Below are positions 1 to 5,998 of a stretch of 8,309 nucleotides of DNA, one piece after another (positions within the stretch are counted from its first letter, which is position 1; every line of letters starts with the position of its first letter). The position numbers and the translations under genes are program-made. The DNA is from Deltaproteobacteria bacterium (GTDB lineage Bacteria; Desulfobacterota; Desulfobacteria; Desulfobacterales; JAFDCJ01). The notes under the pieces were generated by a model. The model saw only the letters and a list, made by a program, of their open reading frames with translations. It was not told where the DNA came from and ran no database searches. Location of the stretch: NCBI GenBank assembly GCA_024277475.1, contig JAJRVC010000673.1:1-8309 (forward strand), in the 5' to 3' direction.

Positions 1-1035
1 CGGGGTCAATATGACTCGGCGACGGAAGAACTCGAAAAAATATTGGCGGAAGACAAAGGGAACGCCGATGCGACGGCGACGCTGGGAGATATGGCGCTGG
101 AAAAAAAAGATTTTTCAGGGGCTGAGAAATATTACCGCCGGTTGCTTGAGCTTCAGCCCGAAAACTCACTTTCCTATTATAAAAACGGTGTGTTAAAGAT
201 CGCTTCGGGGAAACCCGAAGAAGGCCTGGCGTTTTTTGAGAAAGCCCTGGCGATGGATCCCGGCTTTACGCTGGCTCTCGAAAAAATCCTGAAAGTGCTT
301 GTCGAGAAAGGGGACCTCGAAGAAGCCATAAGCAGATGCCGGGCCCAAATAAAAAAACAGCCTGAAAACGCGGACAGCCATATCCTGCTGGGGCAATTGC
401 GTGTTCTGGAAAAGAACGACACAATGGCGCTGAAGGCTTTTAAAGAGGCCTCGACGCTCAGCCCGGACAACCGGAACGCTTTGCTGGGACTGGCTAAAAC
501 GCAGCAGCGCCTGGGCCGCTACAAAGAGGCGCTGGCAAGTTTTAAAAAGCTCAGTGCGATGGATCCTGAAGATGCAGACAAAGCGCTTTCAGTGGCGTTG
601 TGTTATGAAAGGCTGAAAAAGCCTGAAAAGGCGAAACAGATCTACACTGAAATTCTGAAAAACAACCCGGATATGGTGGTGGCCGCAAACAATCTTGCTT
701 TTTATTACGCGGAGTATGAGCCCAGCCCGGACAATCTGACCAAGGCCGAGAAGCTGGTTGGTCCGCTGATTGAAAAATACGGGGATTCGCCTCGAATTCT
801 GGACACCGCCGCATGGGTTTATTACCGCAAGGGGAATTATTCAAAAGCCAAAGAGCTGCTGGTGCGTGCCGGGGAAAAAATCGGCGATGACCCAACGGCC
901 AACTATCATTTGGGAATGGTTCTTTTGAAGCTGGGTGATAGAGCCGGGGGGCGGGAAAAATTGAAGAAGGCCGTGGCTGTGGGCCGTCCTTTTCCCGGGA
1001 AAGATCAGGCCGAGAAGGCCCTCGCCGGGTCGTGA
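1..1035 (+). CDS. TPR-repeat protein, C-terminal part (PrsT-like), partial at left edge
   Basis: The frame is open from the first base and ends at TGA 1033-1035, so 344 codons of a longer gene are visible. A TTG at 43 is only an internal leucine. The product is almost entirely tetratricopeptide repeats, roughly eight, with the usual A/G-L-Y/F-A-P spacing, for example GRYKEALASFKKLSAMDPED and KPEKAKQIYTEILKNNPD. The last part (LDTAAWVYYRKGNYSKAKEL, then ANYHLGMVLLKLGD) resembles the C-terminal end of the long PEP-CTERM-system TPR proteins known as PrsT (TIGR02917, recalled from memory). TPR arrays are protein-protein scaffolds; in EPS loci they often sit in the periplasm and help assemble the export apparatus. 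The N-terminus is outside the window, so signal peptide or lipobox cannot be judged. A promoter-bearing gap separates it from the next gene, so it probably closes an upstream unit, where prsK and prsR would be expected. The TPR call is sure; the PrsT identity is moderate. Confidence 0.88.
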   Translation, partial: RGQYDSATEELEKILAEDKGNADATATLGDMALEKKDFSGAEKYYRRLLELQPENSLSYYKNGVLKIASGKPEEGLAFFEKALAMDPGFTLALEKILKVLVEKGDLEEAISRCRAQIKKQPENADSHILLGQLRVLEKNDTMALKAFKEASTLSPDNRNALLGLAKTQQRLGRYKEALASFKKLSAMDPEDADKALSVALCYERLKKPEKAKQIYTEILKNNPDMVVAANNLAFYYAEYEPSPDNLTKAEKLVGPLIEKYGDSPRILDTAAWVYYRKGNYSKAKELLVRAGEKIGDDPTANYHLGMVLLKLGDRAGGREKLKKAVAVGRPFPGKDQAEKALAGS

Positions 1036-1113
1036 GGCGCCGGCTCTGAACGGGCTGTATGGGAAACACTTTTCACAGTGATTGGCAATTTACTTGCCTT
1101 TTATGACGTGATT

Positions 1114-1133
1114 GCCCAAAATGCTTTGTGGGC
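1114..1133 (+). promoter_or_regulatory. Imperfect inverted repeat, candidate activator site
   Basis: GCCCA (1114-1118) and TGGGC (1129-1133) form an inverted repeat with a 10-base centre; pairing continues inward with one mismatch. It lies about 100 bases upstream of the -24 element, a normal distance for an enhancer of a sigma-54 activator. A second small repeat, GGCAA/TTGCC, lies at 1084-1098. No consensus for the binding protein is known to me, so this rests on symmetry and position only. Confidence 0.3.
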
Positions 1134-1230
1134 GGAGCAGGTGAGCCAGGGGGCCAGATGTTGTGCATTAAGAGAAATTCAGTACAATATTCAGGTGATA
1201 ACCAGCTTAAGCTTGCTATTATGCTTATTT

Positions 1231-1246
1231 TGGCATATTAATTGCG
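1231..1246 (+). promoter_or_regulatory. Sigma-54 (RpoN) -24/-12 promoter
   Basis: The sequence TGGCATATTAATTGCG matches the sigma-54 consensus TGGCAC-N5-TTGCW at all but two positions (T for C at the sixth base, G for W at the last). The invariant GG (1232-1233) and GC (1244-1245) have the required spacing. The predicted start of transcription is about 12 bases after the GC, near 1257, which leaves a leader of about 50 bases before the ATG at 1306. It fits the family context: PEP-CTERM/XrtA loci usually encode PrsR, a response regulator with a sigma-54-interaction domain. It would drive the export protein and probably the four genes behind it. Confidence 0.75.
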
Positions 1247-1305
1247 GTGATATGTCCGGATCGGGAAACAGGGGCAGTTGACGCACGTGTAGGGGAGACG
1301 GGATT

Positions 1306-1863
1306 ATGAAAAAATCAGTGCTCATTTTTCTTTTTGCCTGGTTGTTGGTGACGGGAAGCGCCCTTATCGCCAGCGCCCAGGAGTCGTATAAAATAGGGGT
1401 TGGCGATATCCTTGAGATTTCCGTGTGGAAAGATGAAACCCTCAGCCGCAAGGTGGTCGTCCCGCCGGACACGGTCATTTCATTTCCACTCATAGGCGAT
1501 ATCAATGTCAAGAATATGACAGTGGCCGATCTCAGGAAAACGGTCACCGACAAACTGGCCGAATATGTTCCCGACGCAACCGTAACGGTAATGCTCGTGC
1601 AGATCAGCAGTTTGAAGGCCTATGTGATCGGGAAGGTGAAAAAGGCGGGGCGTTTTCCCATTACGCTGGACACCGACGTGATGCAGATTCTGTCCATGGC
1701 CGGCGGGATGACCCCCTTCGCCTCGGAGAGCAACATCATTATTTTGCGGCGGAAAAATAAAAAATTAATCAAGATCCCGTTTGACTACAAAGAGGTCGAA
1801 AAGGGGAAAAACCTGGAACAGAACATAATCCTGAAGCGGGGAGATGTGGTTGTTGTTCCCTGA
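1306..1863 (+). CDS. Wza-like polysaccharide export protein, PEP-CTERM/XrtA type
   Basis: This 185-residue protein is a short relative of the outer-membrane polysaccharide export porins (Wza/OPX family). Residues 1-24 are a signal peptide (KK, hydrophobic core LIFLFAWLLVTGSALIA, cleavage likely after SA-S-A). The Poly_export domain starts at YKIGVGDILEISVWKDETLS (28-47) and continues through PPDTVISFPLIGDINV (53-68). One SLBB-type segment follows (AYVIGKVKKAGRFPI, 105-119), and the protein ends with LKRGDVVVVP. Its length and single SLBB region fit the PEP-CTERM-associated subfamily (TIGR03027 from memory) rather than full-length Wza, which also has a C-terminal membrane helix. There is no cysteine near the cleavage site, so it does not look like a lipoprotein. 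ATG 1306 sits behind a GGGGAG-type ribosome-binding site and is the only sensible start. It is the first gene after the sigma-54 promoter. Confidence 0.92.
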   Translation: MKKSVLIFLFAWLLVTGSALIASAQESYKIGVGDILEISVWKDETLSRKVVVPPDTVISFPLIGDINVKNMTVADLRKTVTDKLAEYVPDATVTVMLVQISSLKAYVIGKVKKAGRFPITLDTDVMQILSMAGGMTPFASESNIIILRRKNKKLIKIPFDYKEVEKGKNLEQNIILKRGDVVVVP

Positions 1864-1870
1864 TTGTTAA

Positions 1871-1886
1871 TAATATGAGAATATTA
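1871..1886 (+). repeat. AT-rich hairpin between export and beta-barrel genes
   Basis: TAATAT (1871-1876) and ATATTA (1881-1886) are perfect complements around a GAGA loop. The hairpin lies 8 bases after the stop codon and ahead of the G-rich ribosome-binding site (GGGGGG, 1895-1900). There is no T-run, so it is not an intrinsic terminator. It could influence mRNA processing or translation of the next gene, or be incidental. Confidence 0.35.
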
Positions 1887-1906
1887 CAACTGATGGGGGG
1901 CTGAAG

Positions 1907-3079
1907 ATGGGGATGCTTAAAAGGTGGTCAGCGGGCTGTTTGTGGGCGACGTTGTGCGTGGTGTTTTTTTGGCCGGCACCTGTCAACGCAAAGGATTACA
2001 ACATCATCCCCACGCTAATACTGGATCAGGAGTACAACAACAATATTTTATACACCAGGACCAAAGAACTCAGTGATTACATCTCCTATGTAACCCCGAT
2101 GCTGGTGCTGAATCACAAAACGGAACGGCTGGATGTTTCCACCTCGTTTGCAGCCGACTTTCTTTTCTACTGGCAATACAGCGAGTTGAATACCATCAAC
2201 CAGCGCTACAGCCTCGATGGTGAATACAAATTGACGGAGCGCTGGATGCTGCGCGGCCTGGGTTCCTATGTCAAAGACACCACCCTGGACTCCCAGCTGG
2301 AAGAAACCGGCGCCGTTGCAATAAGGCAAAACCGGGAGCGTTTTAAGGCCGGGGGCGGCTTTGGCTACAAGATGACAGAACGATCCATCATGGATTTCAA
2401 CTATCTGTATGTTGATACACGATACCAAAAGGAGTTCGGCGTTGACACCAGGTTCAATTCGGGGGAGCTGGCCTACAGGCGACGCTTAAAAAATGAAAGA
2501 GACATTATCAGTGTTATCCCCCGGTTTACATATGGAGATTCGGACCGTTGGGACATATACAACTACACCTTGAACCTCGAGTGGAAACGGCGGTTCAGTG
2601 AAATTTACGATCTTTCCTTCATGGTCGGCGGCCGTTACACACAGCAGAATTTTAAATACGAAAAGGATGACAGTAACACACTGGGCGGTGTGGCCAACAT
2701 CAAGTTGACGAGAAGAGGAGAGGTGACCGACACTTTTATCGCTTTCAGTCAGGGCTTGAGGCCCAACTCAAATCGCGAAATCAGAAATGTTTCCAGGTTC
2801 TGGTTTAATGTGAATCACTTGTTGCGAGAGCGTTTTGGTGTCGGCCTGGGTGGAAGCCTGTATTATTCATCTCTGGAAGAGAATGACCCCCTGCGCGATG
2901 ACGACCGGTGGTATTTCAGCATAACGCCATCCATGTTTTACTTGTTGACCCGCAATTTTCGCTTGTCCCTGTTTTACAGTTACGCACGCGAGGACAGACT
3001 GGATCTGGAGACCAACCCGGTCAAGGACCGGCAACGGGCCTGGGTCTCGCTTGACCTTGATTTTCCAAGAAAATGGTAG
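1907..3079 (+). CDS. Outer-membrane beta-barrel protein of the EPS locus
   Basis: The 390-residue product begins with a signal peptide (hydrophobic LWATLCVVFFWPAPVNA, cleavage after residue 28 before KDYN). The mature part is a series of alternating, aromatic-rich amphipathic strands such as ERWMLRGLGSYVKDTT, RFKAGGGFGYKMTERSIMDF and FGVGLGGSLYYSSLE, separated by charged turns. This is the pattern of an outer-membrane beta-barrel. The segment after cleavage, IIPTLILDQEYNNNILYT, resembles the start of the PEP-CTERM-system-associated barrel family (TIGR03016 from memory). The last residue is W, an aromatic end suited to insertion by the BAM complex, though F is usual. ATG 1907 is preceded by GGGGGG at 1895-1900; the ATG at 1913 is a less likely alternative. 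It lies 43 bases after the export gene. A role in passing or anchoring the polymer at the outer membrane is inferred from context only. Confidence 0.8.
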   Translation: MGMLKRWSAGCLWATLCVVFFWPAPVNAKDYNIIPTLILDQEYNNNILYTRTKELSDYISYVTPMLVLNHKTERLDVSTSFAADFLFYWQYSELNTINQRYSLDGEYKLTERWMLRGLGSYVKDTTLDSQLEETGAVAIRQNRERFKAGGGFGYKMTERSIMDFNYLYVDTRYQKEFGVDTRFNSGELAYRRRLKNERDIISVIPRFTYGDSDRWDIYNYTLNLEWKRRFSEIYDLSFMVGGRYTQQNFKYEKDDSNTLGGVANIKLTRRGEVTDTFIAFSQGLRPNSNREIRNVSRFWFNVNHLLRERFGVGLGGSLYYSSLEENDPLRDDDRWYFSITPSMFYLLTRNFRLSLFYSYAREDRLDLETNPVKDRQRAWVSLDLDFPRKW

Positions 3080-3150
3080 AATTCGGCCTGTTGGGTTCAT
3101 TGTTTGATGCAACTTAAACGGTGTAGTCACATTTCGGGGAAGTGCAGTCC

Positions 3151-4896
3151 ATGGAAGAATCACTGAATATAGACATCATCAAGGGTATCATCCACCGAAG
3201 GTGGAAGATTTTCACGGCCACTTTCGCCCTCATACTCTTCAGCGGGATTGCGGTTGCGCTGATCCTGCCGCCTATTTACAGATCAGAGGGGGTTATCGTC
3301 GTCGAGGAGCAGCAGATCCCGGACGATTACGTCAAATCAACCATCTCGGAGTTTGTGGAAGAGCGCATCGAGATGATCAAACAGCAGGTTCTGACACGCA
3401 AGAAACTGTTTAAAATTATCGAGAAATTCAATCTCTACCCTGACATGCGGGAAAGCGCAACCCCGGCCCAGCTCGTCGATGAGATGCGAAAGGCCATTGA
3501 GATCAGCACGATCAGTGCGAAAGTCGTGAACCAGAAGACCGGGCGGCCGCAAAGCGCTACCATCGCGTTCAGCCTCTCGTACGAGGGACGCAACCCTGAC
3601 TCCGTCCACAAGGTGGCCAACCGGCTGACCTCCCTTTTTCTGGAGGAAGACCTGAAACGACGGGCCAAGCTGGCTTCGACGACGACGAATTTCCTGGAAG
3701 AGGAGAAAAAGAATCTCGAGGAGCATATCCGGCAGAATGAGGAAGAAATCAGCAAATTCAAACAGGAGCACCTGGGCGAACTTCCCGCCAACATGAATGC
3801 CAACCTGCAGGCTATCAACCGCTATGAGAGAGAGCTGGACCGCCTGGAGACCAAGATTCGCACCATGGATGAGCAGATGGTCTATCTGCAGGGCCGGATC
3901 GCCACCCTGGACCCCCTGGCCCCGGTGATGACCGCAAACGGCAAGGTTTCGCAAAACCCCACCAACCGCCTGAAGGCGATGCGGCTGCAGTTGACGACGC
4001 TGCAGTCGACCCTTTCGCCCAAACACCCGGATATAAAAAAATTAAAAAGAGAAATCAAGGAACTGGAAGCCCAGGTCGGAAAAACCGACGACTCCCTCGA
4101 GAAAATTAAACAACTGCAGGCCCTGAAAACAGAGCTGGCGGCCGTCAAGGGCAAAAAGGGGCCCAAGCACCCCGACGTGGTCAAGCTTTCCAAGGAGATC
4201 GAGGTTCTTTCCAGGGAGGTGGGGCAACTGAAGATCAAGCGCACGGCCACGCAGATCAGCAACGAGCAGCCGGATAACCCCGCCTATATCAGCCTCAAGA
4301 CCCAGATAACAGCCGCACAGATCATGAAAAAAAATCTTCTCCAGGAAAGGGCCAGACTGAAAGACACCCTGGAAAAATACTACAAGCGGCTTGAAAACGC
4401 ACCCATGGTCGAAAAAGCATACAATGAACTCATGCGCAATTATCAAGCCCTGAAGGCCAAGCACGCCGAACTTTCCAAAAAGCTGATGACGGCCAAAATC
4501 TCCCAGGTGATGGAACAGACCCAGCGGGGCGAGAAATTCATCATCTCCGACCCGCCCCAGTACCCCAAAAAACCTTACAAGCCCAACCGGGTAGCGATTG
4601 TCCTGGCCGCATTCATACTGGGTATCGGGGCCGGGGTCGGCCTGGCGATGGGGAAAGAGGCGCTTGACCCTTCGGTGAAAACAACCCACGAACTGAAAAA
4701 TGTGACCGGAATACCCGTGTTTTCAGCCATCCCCGTGATAGAGAGCGACGAGGAAAAAAGGGCCAAACGCTTCAGAAAAGTGATCTGGGTGTCGGCGGCA
4801 CTGGGTCTCGTCATTATTGCACTGGCCCTTGTCAACCAGCTGGTGATGCCGCTGGATATCCTCCTGGCTAAAATCCAAAAGAGAATCATGATATGA
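3151..4896 (+). CDS. Wzz/GumC-type chain-length determinant (polysaccharide co-polymerase)
   Basis: Inner-membrane protein of 581 residues that would set polymer length and link synthesis to export. TM1 lies at about residues 20-40 (FTATFALILFSGIAVALILP), followed by the Wzz-domain start PPIYRSEGVIVVEEQQIP. A long periplasmic coiled coil covers roughly 170-460. A proline-rich stretch, PPQYPKKPYKPNR, precedes TM2 (about 481-501). A third hydrophobic segment (VIWVSAALGLVIIALALVNQL, about 544-564) lies near the C-terminus. The kinase domain found in Wzc is absent and is encoded by the next gene. Gene context and length fit the PEP-CTERM-locus subfamily (TIGR03007 from memory). The motif PKHPD occurs twice, at residues 290 and 338. 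I chose ATG 3151 over the in-frame GTG at 3142, because GGGGA (3136-3140) is 10 bases before the ATG but only 1 base before the GTG. Confidence 0.9.
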   Translation: MEESLNIDIIKGIIHRRWKIFTATFALILFSGIAVALILPPIYRSEGVIVVEEQQIPDDYVKSTISEFVEERIEMIKQQVLTRKKLFKIIEKFNLYPDMRESATPAQLVDEMRKAIEISTISAKVVNQKTGRPQSATIAFSLSYEGRNPDSVHKVANRLTSLFLEEDLKRRAKLASTTTNFLEEEKKNLEEHIRQNEEEISKFKQEHLGELPANMNANLQAINRYERELDRLETKIRTMDEQMVYLQGRIATLDPLAPVMTANGKVSQNPTNRLKAMRLQLTTLQSTLSPKHPDIKKLKREIKELEAQVGKTDDSLEKIKQLQALKTELAAVKGKKGPKHPDVVKLSKEIEVLSREVGQLKIKRTATQISNEQPDNPAYISLKTQITAAQIMKKNLLQERARLKDTLEKYYKRLENAPMVEKAYNELMRNYQALKAKHAELSKKLMTAKISQVMEQTQRGEKFIISDPPQYPKKPYKPNRVAIVLAAFILGIGAGVGLAMGKEALDPSVKTTHELKNVTGIPVFSAIPVIESDEEKRAKRFRKVIWVSAALGLVIIALALVNQLVMPLDILLAKIQKRIMI

Positions 4897-4898
4897 GG

Positions 4899-4917
4899 CC
4901 CGGTTGAGCCCGGGTTT
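4899..4917 (+). repeat. GC-rich hairpin directly after the chain-length gene
   Basis: CCCGG (4899-4903) and CCGGG (4910-4914) pair around a six-base loop and are followed by TTT, starting two bases after the stop codon. The stem is short and the T-run too brief for a strong terminator. It may act as a partial attenuator or an mRNA-stabilising end between the chain-length gene and the kinase gene, which are separated by 109 bases. Confidence 0.35.
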
Positions 4918-5005
4918 GGCGGCCCCCTTGTGCGTTGCGTTTCGTCAGACCTCCAATCAGGAGATTGTACGTTACTGTCATTTCTTACTACCCAGGGTGT
5001 TTCAT

Positions 5006-5944
5006 ATGAGCAAACTGAAAAAGGCATTGGAAAAGGCTAAAAAGGCCAGGGAGTCCGGCGGAACCATTTTTATGGAGGAAAACACCCGACCGGCAAGTAC
5101 ACTGAAGGCGGCTCTGGAGAAAAGCAAACGACCACAAGTTGCCGGCCATCAGGAAGCCGTTCAGGAAAACGCGACCGAAAAGCAGGTCGCAGTTACGCAT
5201 TTCCCACAGGGCCATCAGCACCGATCAGATGTCCTGATCAATTACTCAAAAACGAAAGTTCAGCCGGTTGATCTTAAAAAATTGAGAAATAAAAAACTGG
5301 TGTCTCTCTTCCAGGGAATCGAGGGCGCCGAACAGATCAAGACCCTGCGCACCCAGATACTGAGCCGCCTTGAAGAAATCGGCGGGAACAGTATTGTGGT
5401 TACCAGCGCAAACCCGGGCGAGGGAAAAACATTTACAAGCATCAACCTGGGAATCAGTATCGCGCAGGAGCTGGACCGTACGGTTTTGCTTGTGGACGCC
5501 GATCTGAAACAACCGCTGAATGGGCATTTTGATTTTGCCAGGGATTTTTTCTGCGTGGATGTTGCCTGTGGGCTTGCCGATTATTTGACCGGAAAGATAG
5601 ATATTCCGGAACTGCTGCTCAATCCGGGGATTCAGAAACTGACTATTTTGCCCGGCGGCGGACCCGTGGCCAATTCGACGGAATTGCTGGGGTCGCCCAG
5701 GATGGAATTTTTGGTCAATGAAATGAAGAACCGCTATAAAGATGACCGGATTATCATTTTTGACACGTCATCTGTTTTGTACTGCGCCGACGCCATAGAG
5801 TTGTCCAAGTTTGTTGACGGTATTCTGCTGGTGGTAGAAGAGGAAAAAACCACGGGGAATCAGCTGAAACGGGTATTGGAGCTGTTGGAGAATCGAAAAG
5901 TGCTGGGCAGCGTACTGAACAAGTCCCGGTGCAGTCACTGCTGA
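5006..5944 (+). CDS. Tyrosine-autokinase-like P-loop ATPase, PEP-CTERM/XrtA type
   Basis: Cytoplasmic 312-residue protein of the bacterial tyrosine kinase (BY-kinase) fold, the partner of the separate Wzz-type protein encoded upstream. The nucleotide-binding motifs are in order: Walker A SANPGEGKT (134-142), Walker A' LLVDADLKQP (161-170) and Walker B IIIFDTSS (249-256). LPGGGPVANSTELLGSPRME (215-234) is typical of the PEP-CTERM-associated subfamily (TIGR03018 from memory). Two departures stand out: DTSS replaces the common DTPP or DSPP, and the C-terminus (LNKSRCSHC) has no tyrosine cluster. The basic N-terminus MSKLKKALEKAKKAR recurs in part as TLKAALEKSKR at 32-42. Start ATG 5006 has AGGG at 4994-4997 with 8 bases of spacing; the frame extends upstream to 4904, but that part looks non-coding. 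ATPase fold sure; kinase activity inferred. Confidence 0.88.
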   Translation: MSKLKKALEKAKKARESGGTIFMEENTRPASTLKAALEKSKRPQVAGHQEAVQENATEKQVAVTHFPQGHQHRSDVLINYSKTKVQPVDLKKLRNKKLVSLFQGIEGAEQIKTLRTQILSRLEEIGGNSIVVTSANPGEGKTFTSINLGISIAQELDRTVLLVDADLKQPLNGHFDFARDFFCVDVACGLADYLTGKIDIPELLLNPGIQKLTILPGGGPVANSTELLGSPRMEFLVNEMKNRYKDDRIIIFDTSSVLYCADAIELSKFVDGILLVVEEEKTTGNQLKRVLELLENRKVLGSVLNKSRCSHC

Positions 5945-5959
5945 TGCCGGGAAACGGCA
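5945..5959 (+). repeat. Hairpin abutting the stop codon of the kinase gene
   Basis: TGCCG (5945-5949) and CGGCA (5955-5959) pair perfectly around a GGAAA loop, beginning on the first base after the TGA. There is no T-run. It occupies the short 54-base spacer before the ATPase gene and may be an mRNA-processing or stability element. Confidence 0.35.
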
Positions 5960-5998
5960 ATTTCAGGATACGGCACATGAAGCGGAACAGGGAATAAA

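Larger units (their letters stand above)
1036..1305 (+). other. Regulatory intergenic region ahead of the export operon
   Basis: This 270-base gap has no convincing gene. From left to right it holds a short inverted repeat (GGCAA-N5-TTGCC, 1084-1098), a longer imperfect one (GCCCA-N10-TGGGC, 1114-1133), a 10-bp perfect palindrome AGCTTAAGCT (1204-1213), a sigma-54-type promoter (1231-1246) and a purine-rich ribosome-binding region just before the ATG at 1306 (GGGGAGACGGG, about 1291-1301). I see no intrinsic terminator after the TPR gene. The order of distal repeats, promoter, short leader and start codon is what a sigma-54 promoter with upstream activator sites looks like. Confidence 0.6.

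Noticed and set aside
1078..1281. 67-codon GTG-started frame in the gap before the export gene
   Set aside because: No ribosome-binding site, no recognisable family, and it runs straight through the sigma-54 promoter.
3142..3150. GTG as start of the chain-length gene
   Set aside because: The ribosome-binding site GGGGA ends one base before it; ATG 3151 has proper spacing and gives a normal N-terminus.
3337..4689. Long open frames on the minus strand opposite the chain-length gene
   Set aside because: They mirror the codon bias of the + strand gene, overlap each other, and show no family features.
4904..5005. Upstream extension of the kinase frame
   Set aside because: It overlaps the hairpin after the chain-length gene, looks non-coding, and the ATG at 5006 has a good ribosome-binding site and family-like start.
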